From the NCBI RefSeq assembly GCF_026210795.1, contig NC_089459.1:2954235-3018234 (forward strand): DNA of 64,000 nt. The letters are read 5' to 3'. The stretch's first letter is position 1. The number at the start of each line of letters is the position of its first letter. Source of the stretch: Rhizophagus irregularis (Eukaryota; Glomeromycota; Glomeromycetes; Glomerales; Glomeraceae). This document shows positions 52,157 through 62,644 of this stretch, in pieces. The notes beneath the pieces were generated by a model. The model was not told where the DNA came from. It did no database searches and was given only the letters and a program-made list of their open reading frames with translations. Made by a program: the position numbers and the translations under genes.

Positions 52157-54430
52157 CTAATTATTTTCAGCTTTAATATGAATTTTATGAGGTTTTTGAG
52201 AGTTTAAGGAAACATTATGGTAATTGTAAAAAAGAGATCGATTTTCATGTTCTAAGATCTCAATAATTGCTGATGACTTGGATTTTCTACCTCCATCTTT
52301 CATTGTTTTACGAAAAAAATAAGAAACTTGCTGATGATTTTTTTTTTCCACTGCACTACATGAAAATGACTTTAATCCCCATTTTTGATGAATTGTCATA
52401 AATTCAGAAACGTGATGGACTAACACATGAATGTAAGGTGTCATATCATTAGGTTTATAAAGACCTTTTTTGAATCCTTGAGTATTTGGAATACCTTCAG
52501 ATGGCGTTAAGAATAAAGTAAGCCAATTCTTTGCATCATTTTGAAATTCTTCAGCATTTGTTTTTTGGTCCTTCATTTTTATGTAGAGTTCATAAAATTT
52601 ATTCCATAGATTTTGTATCATATTAGCGCGTTGTCTTGAAAGAATTTTTGATAAATCAAAGAATTGTAATACTTTGATCTTATCATTTCCCATTAATGAT
52701 GTGTAGCTCCAAGTTTTAGATTCTTGAATTTGCCAGAATTGAAACTTAACTTTAATTCTTTTCATTTCCTCTACAATTATCTTTCGTGCAGTATCATTAA
52801 ACAAACCATATTCTGTTAATTCTGCTATCACAAGACTCCATAAACGATCAGTAATTCTAAGCATAATGTGCAATTCATCAGGAACCCAGTGATTAAGAGG
52901 TATCATATCAAAAAGTGGGTTTCTTATATGTCCTTTATAGTAATTATTTTGTTCAACTAACTTATCTATTTCTTTATTAATCTTCCATTCTTTTGATAGA
53001 TCTCCTTGTTGTGATTTATCAATTGTACACCAAGGGCAGAAATTTTTGCTATGAGCGCTATTAAAACCCAAACAGATTGCTAAGAACTTCCAGTCGGACG
53101 AAAAATAAAATTGAAAATTCCACTTTACATTATCAATTACCAGTCCTTCTTTTAAATTTCTTAGATCATGGCAGAATTGGGTCATTGCATTTGATAGAGA
53201 GTTGTAATCTTCACATCCAGGATAGAGTATGGTCGTATAATGATGATCTGGTTTGTGTGAAGTATTTTTATCATCTAAAATAGCCACTGTGATGATTACA
53301 TGTTTTACTTTCCTTCCTACGTTTCGCCCATCTCCAGAGATTCGAAGATTAATTATGGGCTGATCTGGATTCAAGATGCCTTTTTGAACAAGGTTAGGAA
53401 CCAAATAATACAATATATTATTAATATTTCTATAGCCACCTTTACCAACTGCATTAATTACTTCTTGTGTTATAGATTCATCATCTATATCTACTCCTTC
53501 GGATTCATCCACTTGACTTTTAGTATTTATATCTACTATTGTTATTGGTATGAGCTGGACCATTATTTCATTTATATTTATACGTTCTTTAGATATTTCT
53601 CCTTCACGTGGTAGGTTATATTCTATAGCATATAGACGTCTATAAGAATCTCTTGGAATATTGCCTTCATCTAATGCTCTAACTATTGATTCAAGTTTTT
53701 GTTTTTTTTTAGTTTTATCTTCATTCTTGTAACTGATATTAAAAGTATGTTTTTTATTAACAGAATAACATATACTTTCCAATGCTGGTACGTCTTCCAA
53801 ATTATATAGCTTCTGTGTTTTTTCGTTGAATTCAGCTAATATATGTTTTCCAATACTCATAGCATGTTTTGTAAGGGTGGAATTTCCACATTGGTCAATT
53901 GGTTTTAATATATGTGCACGTCGCTTGCCTTCTCTTGCCATTTCTAATGTTTTGAGATGAAGACCAAACAAATAAATTCCTGATGTTTTTGTTTTTTTTA
54001 AAGATGTATATTCCTGAAATAAATATTTTAAAGTTAATTTATAAATAGAAAAAAATAGAAAAACTAAAAAAAAATAATTTAGTGTACAAACTTTATGAAA
54101 TAAATTTGTAACATCCGTCGCACTTCTAACTGAAGATACTACATGTTCAAAACACTTTCCAAACCAGATTTGAAAAACTGGTTTATTATCAATGTAATTA
54201 ATAAAACACTGAACAACACATCGATTATTACTTCTACCCCAAGTTGTTTCTACCATATAATCATCAGGGATTCGATATTTATTAGGAGGAAGAGTGTACG
54301 CTAATAAAGATTTATTAGGATACGTTCCTTCTTTTATAATTTTATATGAAAAACTATGTCCTGATTTTTTAAAATTAATAATTGAGTCAAAGGGGTAATT
54401 ATGAATTTCTTGTGTGTCAGACATTTGCAA
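52157..54430 (-). CDS. Large DDE-type transposase, intact
   Basis: The 757-codon open frame contains a 78-bp in-frame intron (54091-54014, GTTTGT..TTTCAG), giving 731 aa when spliced. N-terminal: PFDSIINFKKSGHSFSYKII. Core: INLRISGDGRNVGRKVKHVI (first acidic residue), DHHYTTILYPGCEDYNSLSN, FSSDWKFLAICLGFNSAHSK and FCPWC (second acidic residue plus zinc knuckle), MIPLNHWVPDELHIMLRITD, SLMGNDKIKVLQFF, LTLFLTPSEGIPNTQGFKKG, and SCSAVEKKNHQQVSYFFRKT (probable catalytic E). I recall similar proteins in sponges, cnidarians and mycorrhizal fungi, but I cannot name the superfamily safely. The absence of breaks in 2.2 kb stands out in this window. Confidence 0.7.
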   Translation of the reverse strand: MQMSDTQEIHNYPFDSIINFKKSGHSFSYKIIKEGTYPNKSLLAYTLPPNKYRIPDDYMVETTWGRSNNRCVVQCFINYIDNKPVFQIWFGKCFEHVVSSVRSATDVTNLFHKVCTLNYFFLVFLFFSIYKLTLKYLFQEYTSLKKTKTSGIYLFGLHLKTLEMAREGKRRAHILKPIDQCGNSTLTKHAMSIGKHILAEFNEKTQKLYNLEDVPALESICYSVNKKHTFNISYKNEDKTKKKQKLESIVRALDEGNIPRDSYRRLYAIEYNLPREGEISKERININEIMVQLIPITIVDINTKSQVDESEGVDIDDESITQEVINAVGKGGYRNINNILYYLVPNLVQKGILNPDQPIINLRISGDGRNVGRKVKHVIITVAILDDKNTSHKPDHHYTTILYPGCEDYNSLSNAMTQFCHDLRNLKEGLVIDNVKWNFQFYFSSDWKFLAICLGFNSAHSKNFCPWCTIDKSQQGDLSKEWKINKEIDKLVEQNNYYKGHIRNPLFDMIPLNHWVPDELHIMLRITDRLWSLVIAELTEYGLFNDTARKIIVEEMKRIKVKFQFWQIQESKTWSYTSLMGNDKIKVLQFFDLSKILSRQRANMIQNLWNKFYELYIKMKDQKTNAEEFQNDAKNWLTLFLTPSEGIPNTQGFKKGLYKPNDMTPYIHVLVHHVSEFMTIHQKWGLKSFSCSAVEKKNHQQVSYFFRKTMKDGGRKSKSSAIIEILEHENRSLFYNYHNVSLNSQKPHKIHIKAENN

Positions 54431-54635
54431 ATTAGAAGCTAGGAATAATTTTTTAAACTGCGTAATTATTTTACAAAGTTTCGTGAATTTTTTTTTTTTG
54501 CATAAAATTTGTGTTACAGATTAGATCGACCAATAAAATGGTTTGATGTAGTGTTACCATATCCAATTTAACATGACCGTCATTTGGGGTTACATCTTAA
54601 AAATTGGGGTTAGAGTTAAGATCCGCGCATATGTT

Positions 54636-54707
54636 TATTAGAGTATACTAGTGCTAAATCAGCTATAAAACAATAAAATCGCTATAATTTGATATAAGTC
54701 TTATTTA
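54636..54707 (+). promoter_or_regulatory. Duplicated promoter-like segment, copy 1
   Basis: TTATTAGAGTATACTAGTGC followed by TAAATCAGCTATAAAACAAT. The same succession (TTATTAGAGTATAATATTGC, TAAATCAGCTAAAA, CTATAAATCAATAAAATC) occurs at about 55698-55764 before the next gene. Each carries a CTATAAA box shortly before the ATG. Confidence 0.5.
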
Positions 54708-55376
54708 TTGTGCATATTCAAGTGTATTAATAAGATAAGTGTGATTAAATCTCCATTAGGCGATGGTTTTGAGGGTACTTATGAGGAGCATGTCGAATAT
54801 ATTGGTTTGCGCTTTATGATGGATGGTGAAACACCATCTGAATGGAGAAATAGGATTTGGGATCGCCTAATGTATTTTCGAAATAAAAAATACTGTACAT
54901 ATGGTGAGAAAGATTATTTCTGTGCTCGCAAAGCTTTGCCTGTTGATGGACAAAAATTATTCCCGAAATGTGGAATGGCTATCTGCTACTCATGCAATAA
55001 ACTGGTGTATCTTGGAATAGAACACTTGTCAGTTGGTGAAAGATCTGTTTATAACGGATTGGAGGGTAAGTTCATAACTGAGAGATTCAGAAATATTAGC
55101 TTTAATGGAGAACATTGGGGTATATATTAACATTGGGCCACAGCTTGTACCGGAAATAAGTTTTGCAAATTAAATTTCGAAGAATATATGGAAATAAAAC
55201 AGCTGATCCTTTTGGACAAATGGGTGGCATTCCATCAATATGATTTGCAAATGAATCAATTTGGTAAATTTAGGCGCAGAGAACCATACACTATTATAAC
55301 TGATAATAATTATATTAAAGATAAATTCGGCATCTATGCTGAAAATAAACTATATAGTTATACTTTATGATTAGAA
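54708..55376 (+). pseudogene. Unknown protein with CxxC knuckle, interrupted (paralogue A)
   Basis: The frame reads VIKSPLGDGFEGTYEEHVEY, GETPSEWRNRIWDRLMYFRN, YFCARKALPVDG, then MAICYSCNKLVYLG. After a stop near 55130 it continues with NFEEYMEIKQLILLDKWVAF and RREPYTIITDNNYIKD. SPxEW...R...L plus AIC(Y/F)xCxK is shared with the intact gene at 55779. No known domain. It may be cargo of the Polinton-like fossil or a host gene. Confidence 0.45.
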
Positions 55377-55778
55377 AATATTTCAAGAAGGATTAGGCGT
55401 ATCAGACAGAAACGTGCCTAGCTTCATTGATGTTGATGAGTACTGGGCTTCTGTGCGAAAAATGCAAGGAGATAGACTTGACTGAACATTAATATTATTC
55501 TTCTCAACTATATTTAGCCAACATAACATACTTTTTTTGTGAAATGATAGCTATATAAATCTGCATGTATGGTCGCCTAATGAGTTGTGAAATGTATTAC
55601 CTGCATAATTTATGCATCGCTGTACATATATAAAATTAGCTTAGCCTGAGAGATGACCCTATATAAATTCCAATCGAATAAAAATGAATCTGATATTTAT
55701 TAGAGTATAATATTGCTAAATCAGCTAAAATTTGCTAAAAACACTATAAATCAATAAAATCAGTATATTTTGCTAATT

Positions 55779-56549
55779 ATGTCAGTTATTACCTTAGAAA
55801 GCGCTATTGGTGTCAAAATGATTATTGACAAAAAAGAATGGCGACTACCTAAGCCTGTTAGTAACCGTCCTGGATATGATATGGAATATTATAGAGTATA
55901 TCTCGGGAATTACTTTGGTAACATGAATATCAAAAAATTCCTTGATAATGAAAAACTCTATGACAGCCTATTAATAATGAGAAAAGAGGAGTCTCCAATA
56001 CAGTGGGAATTACGAGTTAAAACTACCCTTCAATCTTTATTGTCCCAAAAAGAATATAGCATATACCATACCTTCTGCTTGTTTGCAGGATATGGTGAAG
56101 TTGAGTTTGATAAATCATATCATGAATACTATCGTTCCAAAATTCACAAAAATAATTTGGCAATCTGCTTTCGTTGCTGGAAACCATTTCAAGTTAATGA
56201 AATAAAGCCAACCAAATCATACCACCATGTATGGCATAAATTTATTGAATTGATTGAAGTTAAGGATATGATGCAGAGACATTGGGACCAAGAATGTTCC
56301 GATCCTTTAAGTGATCTTGGACGTGCAAGGGTTAAGCAACAAGCTTTTGATAAATTTAAGGAAAATGATCCGATAGGTGTTTACTGTAATAAACTACGAC
56401 CTTCTCTTAATAAGTACCAGGATTCTGTAAGGGATGAGCCACACTCGTCAACTCCAAACATACTATTTATCTCGTCTCGGTATGCAAAACAGCCAAAAGG
56501 CACTGCGTTGAGATTGAGGGATGGAACAGTAATCATGATATCTAACTAA
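55779..56549 (+). CDS. Unknown protein with CxxC knuckle (paralogue B), intact
   Basis: 256 aa from ATG 55779 (MSVITLESAIGVKMIIDKKE). It has ESPIQWELRVKTTLQSLLSQ, then FCLFAGYGEVEFD and NLAICFRCWKPFQVNE (a C-x2-C pair near residue 135). The C-terminus reads SDLGRARVKQQAFDKFKEND and a final RYAKQPKGTALRLRDGTVIM. It is close in layout to the interrupted gene upstream, and both have the same duplicated promoter-like segment, so they arose by tandem duplication. I cannot assign a function. Confidence 0.55.
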   Translation: MSVITLESAIGVKMIIDKKEWRLPKPVSNRPGYDMEYYRVYLGNYFGNMNIKKFLDNEKLYDSLLIMRKEESPIQWELRVKTTLQSLLSQKEYSIYHTFCLFAGYGEVEFDKSYHEYYRSKIHKNNLAICFRCWKPFQVNEIKPTKSYHHVWHKFIELIEVKDMMQRHWDQECSDPLSDLGRARVKQQAFDKFKENDPIGVYCNKLRPSLNKYQDSVRDEPHSSTPNILFISSRYAKQPKGTALRLRDGTVIMISN

Positions 56550-56782
56550 CTTGACTGAGTGCCAGATTTCGGGATACTACTGGCAGGTGTTGCGAAATTA
56601 TAGATGAGCCTATTCTTTCATAGAAACATTGTATATTTTTCCTATATCAATAAAGTGCCCTGGTGGCCGATTAATTTTACATATTCATCTGTATTTTTTT
56701 TTTCTTGTAAAATTCTCAAAATTTTTCTTAATAAAATTTCTGAATCTATAAAATTCTCAAAATTTTTTATTATCTATAAGAA

Positions 56783-57474
56783 ATGACTGGTATACTAACA
56801 CCATCTTTTCACGTATATTACTTAAAGCAACTTAACCAGCTCCCTTGTTCCATCAAAATAGATGTATGGCGACGTCTTACTTCACGAAAACATCCATTAT
56901 CAATGGAACAGGCAAGTAGTATCCATCCCGAAGTGGAAGATTTGTTAAATAAGGCGGTTGGAAATTATATTAAGCAAAAAGAGCGTCAGAAGATGAAGCC
57001 TATTACTAGCGACTGTGAAACTTTGCTAAGGCAAGAAAATGAGGAATTGTGTATATCAAAGCAGGTATTGGAAAAAAGATTGAAGAGTTTCTCGAATTGC
57101 AAGAGCAGTATAAGTCTCGTGAGGTAGCTATGACCAGGTCTTTGGAAGAGAGTGGTGAGAAAGTTGTCCAATTATCAGATTCGGTAGCTTTTTTCAAAAG
57201 TATAATTCCTAATACGAAAAAGGCCATTGCATCAGCAGAAAAGTCTATTGATGTATTAGAGAATAAATGCCGGCATCTGGAGGATATTATTTCTGCTAAG
57301 GATAGAAAAATTGTCTCTCTTGTTGATCAGATCCTTTCCAATACGAAGCATAGTGATATAACTATAGAGCCAAAAATATATTCCAGCACTTATGAAAGGA
57401 ATTTATGGGCAAAGAGGCATAGTGAATCTAAACATGATCTAGAAACCAGGAAAAAATATACATTTCGTCCTTAG
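56783..57474 (+). pseudogene. Coiled-coil protein, frame broken
   Basis: First part: MTGILTPSFHVYYLKQLNQL, LTSRKHPLSMEQASSIHPEV, ETLLRQENEELCISKQVLEK. A second frame takes over within the coiled coil (IEEFLELQEQYKSREVAMTR, KAIASAEKSIDVLENKCRHL, DIISAKDRKIVSLVDQIL) and ends RKKYTFRP. It is tail-to-tail with the ATPase of the Polinton-like fossil, 15 bp away, and may be one of its cargo genes. No family is recognised. Confidence 0.45.
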
Positions 57475-57488
57475 TACCTAAGAAAATT

Positions 57489-58250
57489 CTATTCATTAGT
57501 GAGAATTTGATCCCATCCTAGCTGTATCCTGTGCGGATGTTCGCGAGGTACAGTTAAATCAAAAACAATGAATTTATGTTCACATAAAGCCTTGTCAATA
57601 ATCTTAATCACACTACGCCAGTCATTAGCATATTGGCGCACAATTCAGACTAGCTCATCCATAGTGCATGACCTATTGAATAGGCAGACGTGTGAGAGAT
57701 TTTTTCGTATTATTTTTGGGCAGTCAAAGTAACTCTGGGATACATATATCGAACTGATGTTATAATGGTGTCCCTCAACAAAATAAGGGACGATTTTCTC
57801 CTGCACTTTTTTCAGATCAGCACATACATCTTCAAATATAGGTACTGTAGCTCTATCCAGAGAAAATGAATCCATCTTAGGGATTTTATCAGGCTTCATA
57901 GCCAGGAATGAAATATTTTCACGATATGGCTTTGAACTATTTGCAATTATCTGATATGCTGATTTAAGGTATATATATTTTGGCTCCTTAAGATTGTGGC
58001 CGATGAGTAGCAAATCATCACACTTGATATAGCGTGTCCCTCCTTTCTTCCCATTAAGTATCTGATAAAGCTTATTTCCGAGCATGAGATTAAGAACCTC
58101 ATTAGTTTTTCCTGAATTGGTACGGCCACAGATTAGCAAAGTGAAAGGCCATTGGGGAACACTCGAATGTCCATTATATTTTTTGGCATCTTTAATCTCA
58201 TTAATATGATATACAAGCCTATCAACTGGCTCAAGTTTTTTTATTTTCAT
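57489..58250 (-). pseudogene. Polinton-type packaging ATPase (FtsK/HerA, A32-like)
   Basis: Start [20 protein letters not shown]. Walker A is [15 protein letters not shown] (near residue 37) and the Walker B region is [16 protein letters not shown] later conserved stretch reads [20 protein letters not shown], then [14 protein letters not shown], and an end region VPREHPHRIQLGWDQILTN. About 253 codons, the usual size for the family. The role in live relatives is pumping DNA into a capsid. It is nearly whole but broken. Confidence 0.8.
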
Positions 58251-58294
58251 GCTAAGCTAACTATTAATAATAATATACTAAAAAAGGTCACTTT

Positions 58295-58672
58295 TTATTC
58301 CTTCGCCTCTTTCAAGAACCCTTTCTCGATTAGAATATGTCTGATATAGGACAGGAGATCAGCTGTATAGGGAACTTCGATAAGGCATATATCTTGCTTC
58401 TTGCAAATATCCCGCTTTTTCTGATCACGCATATTTTGTGATTTTAGATTTTCATTCTCCCAGTGATAGAAACTATTGTGATGATAGTGTTGAGGACCTT
58501 GGAATTCGAATGCAAGACACAATTCCTTATTATATCCATCTAAGTGTAGCCCATCTAAGAACTTAGCCCTACATAGTGGGAATTTCTTGCCTAGTAGATC
58601 CTCAAAAATATATCGACACTTGCGTTCACCGCTTCTATGATGGCATAGAGAACACTATTCAAACTTCTTCAT
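58295..58672 (-). pseudogene. Vsr-like endonuclease of the Polinton-like fossil
   Basis: The visible order is a short Cys/His start (CSLCHH), then [51 protein letters not shown] and [20 protein letters not shown]. The HLDGYN...[10 protein letters not shown] pattern is that of Vsr-fold nucleases of large DNA viruses and related mobile DNA. About 125 codons, broken. The coiled-coil nuclease at 44356-45072 shares the fold. Confidence 0.65.
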
Positions 58673-58727
58673 GATATATTTTAGTGGATATTTCACAAGA
58701 CCAAAAATATATATTATGATCATTTAT

Positions 58728-59396
58728 TCATCCGGTCTTTCCTAGACATTGACTACCACGTCTTCTGGCATAATCGATAGCCCGATCTACCTCTTTATTA
58801 GTGATATAGGCAACATGCACAGATAATATGCTTTGGGATGGATACCCAACTTTTTCTGGATTGGGAATTAATATAAGTTCTTCTCTCACAAATCCGCGAG
58901 ATGGTGTAAATTCCCCATTGATATAATATAAAACTGGTTCATTCTTTATGATAACCACTTTTCGGATTTTATGAAGACTTGGACTGAATGTAGGGTCAGT
59001 TACCCTTTTCTGACTTTCCATACCTTTTTCCCATTCCGCATTGGCAAGTAGGTAGCGGACAGTATTCCCTTTCTTTAATTTTATTTCATCTTTTCCAACT
59101 GGATGCTTATATTTTGTGGATGGTTTAGATTTGACTCGCTCTAAAGCAATGGCTTTCACTGGCTCGAATCCCCACTTTTCTGATCCTGGTTCTCGAATAA
59201 GGCGCATGGGATAATTATTTAGATAATCAATAACTACTGGTATATATCTACTATATATATATATATATAACCCACGCTCTTATTAATCGAGGATCAGAAG
59301 TTATTGATTTAATAGCATACTGGATTTTGTATAGAATTTTTGAGAGTGTTTGGTTGAAACGTTCCACAAAAGCAAGTCCTCTACATCAGGAAATTT
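58728..59396 (-). pseudogene. Polinton-like integrase, C-terminal part
   Basis: Visible pieces are an ERFNQTL segment (glutamate of the DDE triad) next to the insertion junction, [40 protein letters not shown] and [11 protein letters not shown]-type SH3/chromo-like C-terminal strands. The remainder of the gene lies on the other side of the inserted element (62645-63190). Fossil. Confidence 0.75.
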
Positions 59397-59639
59397 TTTG
59401 GGGTGCAGATTTGCGCAGATCTGCAGGTGACATTTTGTGCAGATCTGCGACCTTGTCGGCAGTCTTTGAAAAAAAAATTCATCAAAAACTGCGCAGAATT
59501 TCAAGAAAATAAAGTTCTGCGAAAATCTTCAAAATTAAATCTGCGAAGAATTTCAAGAACTAAGTTCTGCAAGAAATTCAAGAACAAAATTCTGTGAAAA
59601 AATTCAAGGACGAAGTTCTGCAATAATTCACAAAAAAAT

Positions 59640-60039
59640 AAATTATTTACTAATCGTCACAGTCATTATATATTGTATTTTTTATTATGTATTTTTATTT
59701 ACTAATAAATTTGTCAAATAAAATTGCAAAATTGAATATAGCTAAATAAATTTATAAAGTTAAAGAATTTCAAATATAACTAACTGAAATTAATAAAATA
59801 CAATATAAAAATTGAGAAAAAAAACCCAATATATGCCAACTTATTAAAATATAATCATCTTTCAAATGTATTTTAATGACGTTGACAGCGCATATATCTA
59901 AAGTATTCATCCAAAATTTAAAGAACTTTGAAGAATACCTTCAAAATTCTCTTCAGATATCATCTAAAAAGTTGCAAAGCTACAAAAAAAAGAGAAAAAA
60001 ATTAATTTCGTTAAAAAAAAAATTTTATTAAAAAAAATA
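59640..60039. other. AT-rich part of the inserted element, no feature
   Basis: Between the subterminal repeats and the mini-intron array I see only AT-rich sequence, with a short inverse word CTTTGAAGAATACCTTC that begins the array-like style near 59927. Confidence 0.4.
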
Positions 60040-61545
60040 AAAATTTAAAGAACTTCGAAGAATACCTTCAAAGTTCCATTCAGGAAACACCCAGAAAGCT
60101 ATAGACCTACAAAAAGAGAATACCTTAGTAAAGTTTCATTAGAAAAAAAATTAAAAAAAATTGAAGTTTCAAAAAGAAATGAAACTTTTCAAAACTCACC
60201 TATCCAAAGGTCGCAACCGATACCAACAAAATATAGAAAAAAAATTGAAAAAAATTGAAGTTTCGAAAAGTTAATGTAACTTTTGAAACTTACTACAGGT
60301 TTCGTTTCCAAAGGTTGCAACTGATACCTACAAAATAAAGAGAAAAAATTAAAAAAAAATTAAAGTTTCGAAAAGTAATGAAACTTTTTGAGAAAAAATG
60401 AAGTTTTGAAAAGTAATGTAACTTTTCGAAACTTACCACAGGTTTCGTTTCCAAAGGTTCCAACCGATACCTACAAAATAAAGAAAGAAAATTAAAAAAA
60501 AAATTAAAGTTTTGAAAAGTAATGATACTTTTCAAAACTTATCTATTCAACCAATACGTTTTGAAAAGAACGAACAAAACTTTTCGAACTCACTTATTCA
60601 AAAATCCCAATTTCCAACTGATGATACCTACAAAATAGAAAAATAAAGATAAGAAAAAAAAATAAGTTTTGAAAAGAAGGAACGAAACTTTTCGAAACTC
60701 ACCTATCCAAAAATCCCAACTGATACTTACAAAATATAGAAATAAAGTTAAAAAAAATAAAATTTGAAGTTTTGAAAAGAATATGATTCTTTTCAAAACT
60801 TACCATCCAAATGTCCTCGCCAACCGATATCTACAAATAAAGAAAAAAATTTAAAAAAAAAATAATAGAGTTTTGAAAAGAAGAACAAAATTTTCAAAAC
60901 TTACTACTCTAAAGATCCCAACCAATACCTACAAATAAAGAAAAAAATCAAAGTTTCAAAAGAATGAAACTCTTGAAACTTACCGATGCAAAGTGAAGGG
61001 TCTCGCCGATACCTAAAAAAATAAAAAATAAAAAAAATATTAAATTTTTTAAAAAAAAATGAAGTTTCGAAACGAAACTTTCAAAACTTACATGAAGGGT
61101 TTCGCCGATACCTAAAAAAAAGAAATAAAAAAAAATATTAATTTTTTTTAAAAAAAACGAAGTTTCAAAAAAATGAAACTTTCGAAACTTACGTGAAAGG
61201 GTTTCACCGATACCTAAAAAAAAGAAATAAAAAAAAATATTAATTTTTTTTTAAAAAACGAAAGTTTCAAAAGTTTTAAGAATGAAACTTTTTGAAACTT
61301 ATGTGAAGGGCGCCGATACCTAAAAAAAATAAATAAAAAAAATATTAATTTTTTTTAAAAAAATAAAGTTTCGAAAGTTTAAAGAATGAAACTTTCGAAA
61401 CTTACCGTGAAGAATCTCACTGATATCTAAAAAAATAAATAAAAAAATATTAAAAAAATCTTTTAAAAAAACAGTTTCGAAAGAAAAACTTTCAAAACTT
61501 ACCAATCCAAAGCGAAGAGTCTCACCGATACCTAAAAAAAATATT
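60040..61545 (-). repeat. Tandem array of about 13 intron-like units, tract 4
   Basis: On the minus strand, units of about 95-150 bp repeat about 13 times. Each has a T-rich tract ending TTTTAG or TTGTAG; a 20-40 nt mini-exon that starts GTATCGG(C/T)(G/T) or close; a GTAAGTTT donor; and directly after it a hairpin CGAAAGTTT...AAACTTTCG. Acceptor sites (as GATACCT or variants on the plus strand) lie near 60217, 60325, 60465, 60624, 60721, 60826, 60922, 61007, 61106, 61208, 61315, 61424 and 61526. Units differ mostly in the mini-exon and in the loop, while donor, stem and acceptor stay constant. Confidence 0.8.
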
Positions 61546-61744
61546 AGAAAAGATAAATTTTTTAAAAAAACTTTTTTTAAAGCTAAAGATTATCATTCAG
61601 CACACAAACCATAATTGACTAGTCTGATCAACTTTATCGATTTCTGGTTTATATCCGATTGGTAATGATTACTGTAATAATACGAACTGACAAATATACT
61701 CCAACAGGACCCCGATATATAGTAACAAAAAGTAATGCATTTCG

Positions 61745-62195
61745 CATTATTTTAATATTTTTTAATAGGAAAAAAGTGCGAAATGCACTACTTTAACAAA
61801 AAATGGTGAATTTCGCACCATTTTATTAAGAAAAAAAGTGTGAAATGCACCATTTTAATAAATAATGGGTGAGTTTCGCACCATTTAATTAATATTTTAA
61901 TATAAAAAAGTGCAAACGCACCATTTTAACAAAAAATGGAGAGTTTCGCACCATTTTATTAATATTTTAATAGAAAAAGTGCGAAACACACCATTTTAAC
62001 AAAAAAATAGAGAGTTTCGCACCATTTTATTAATATTTTAATAGAAAAAGTGCGAAACGCACCATTTTAATAAAAAAATGGAGTTTCGCACCATTTTATT
62101 AATATTTTAATAGAAAAAGTGCAAAACGCACCATTTTAACAAAAAAATGGAGAGTTTCGCACCATTTTATTAATATCTTACTAATAGAAAAAATG
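61745..62195. repeat. 71-bp tandem array with inverted GTGCGAAAC cores
   Basis: GTTTCGCACCATTTTATTAA starts at 61943, 62014, 62083 and 62154, with earlier, more diverged copies at about 61873 and 61809 (periods 69-71 bp). Between successive copies lies GTGCGAAACGCACCATTTTA, the inverse of the same core, so each unit is an inverted repeat in itself. No coding content. Confidence 0.85.
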
Positions 62196-62644
62196 TGAAA
62201 CGAATTATATTAGTAACAAAAATTTTTTTGAACTAAGATTTGGATTTGCATAGTGTTACTATGAAAAAAAAGTTGTGTAGAGTTAATATCATAGTAAATG
62301 CATGCCGATCATTTGTGAGTTATATTAGTATTATTCGGGGTTCTACTCCAACCGGCAATTGTGTTAAATTAATTAGAGTTAATCAAAATGATAAAATTGC
62401 TGATATTTCAATGAAAAATAAAAGCAAAAATCTGCAAAATCGCAGATTACCGCAGAATTTTTCTAATAAATCTGCAGAAATCTGCAAAATTGCAGAATTT
62501 TGCTGATTTATAGATAAAAATATTCAATTATCTGCGAAGTTGCAAAATTCGCAGAACTTCACAGAAATGCGTCAAAAAAGTGCAAAAAAATGCAGAGATC
62601 TGCTAATTTCGCAGATCTCTGCAGTTCTGCACCCCAAAAACTTT

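Larger units (their letters stand above)
51119..54592. mobile_element. Two-gene DNA transposon with convergent genes, probably recent
   Basis: A zinc-finger gene (51406-52100, plus) and a large DDE transposase gene (52157-54430, minus) end only 56 bp apart. Outside them are weakly matching inverted ends: AACCCTAAAA...TAGTAACTATCGCGTCAAACCA on the left, against the inverse AACCCCAAAT...TGGTAACACTACATCAAACCA on the right. The match is about 75 percent over the inner 20 bp, and I found no target duplication, so the ends are tentative. The transposase frame is undamaged. Confidence 0.5.
59397..62644. mobile_element. Non-autonomous DNA element inserted in the integrase
   Basis: The ends are inverse copies: TTTTTTGGGGTGCAGATTTG on the left and the inverse of TCTGCACCCCAAAAACTTTC on the right. 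Subterminal zones of about 240 bp on each side are packed with CAGATCTGC, TTCTGCGAA and GAATTTCAAGAA words. No transposase gene is inside. The interior holds the mini-intron array (60040-61545) and a 71-bp tandem array (61745-62195). No convincing target duplication; TCT flanks both sides. Confidence 0.7.

Noticed and set aside
59301-59597. Small Cys-containing frames near the insertion edge (CADL, CKCHLQICAN)
   Set aside because: They translate the CAGATCTGC subterminal repeats and the junction, not a protein.
60293-61505. Phe-rich open frames on the minus strand
   Set aside because: They run through the mini-intron array and consist of translated T-tracts (FFFLIFSL), with no constant frame between units.
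60040-62195. CRISPR-like repeat arrays
   Set aside because: The repeats are long, conserved through the would-be spacers and lie in eukaryotic transposon DNA. There are no cas-like genes.
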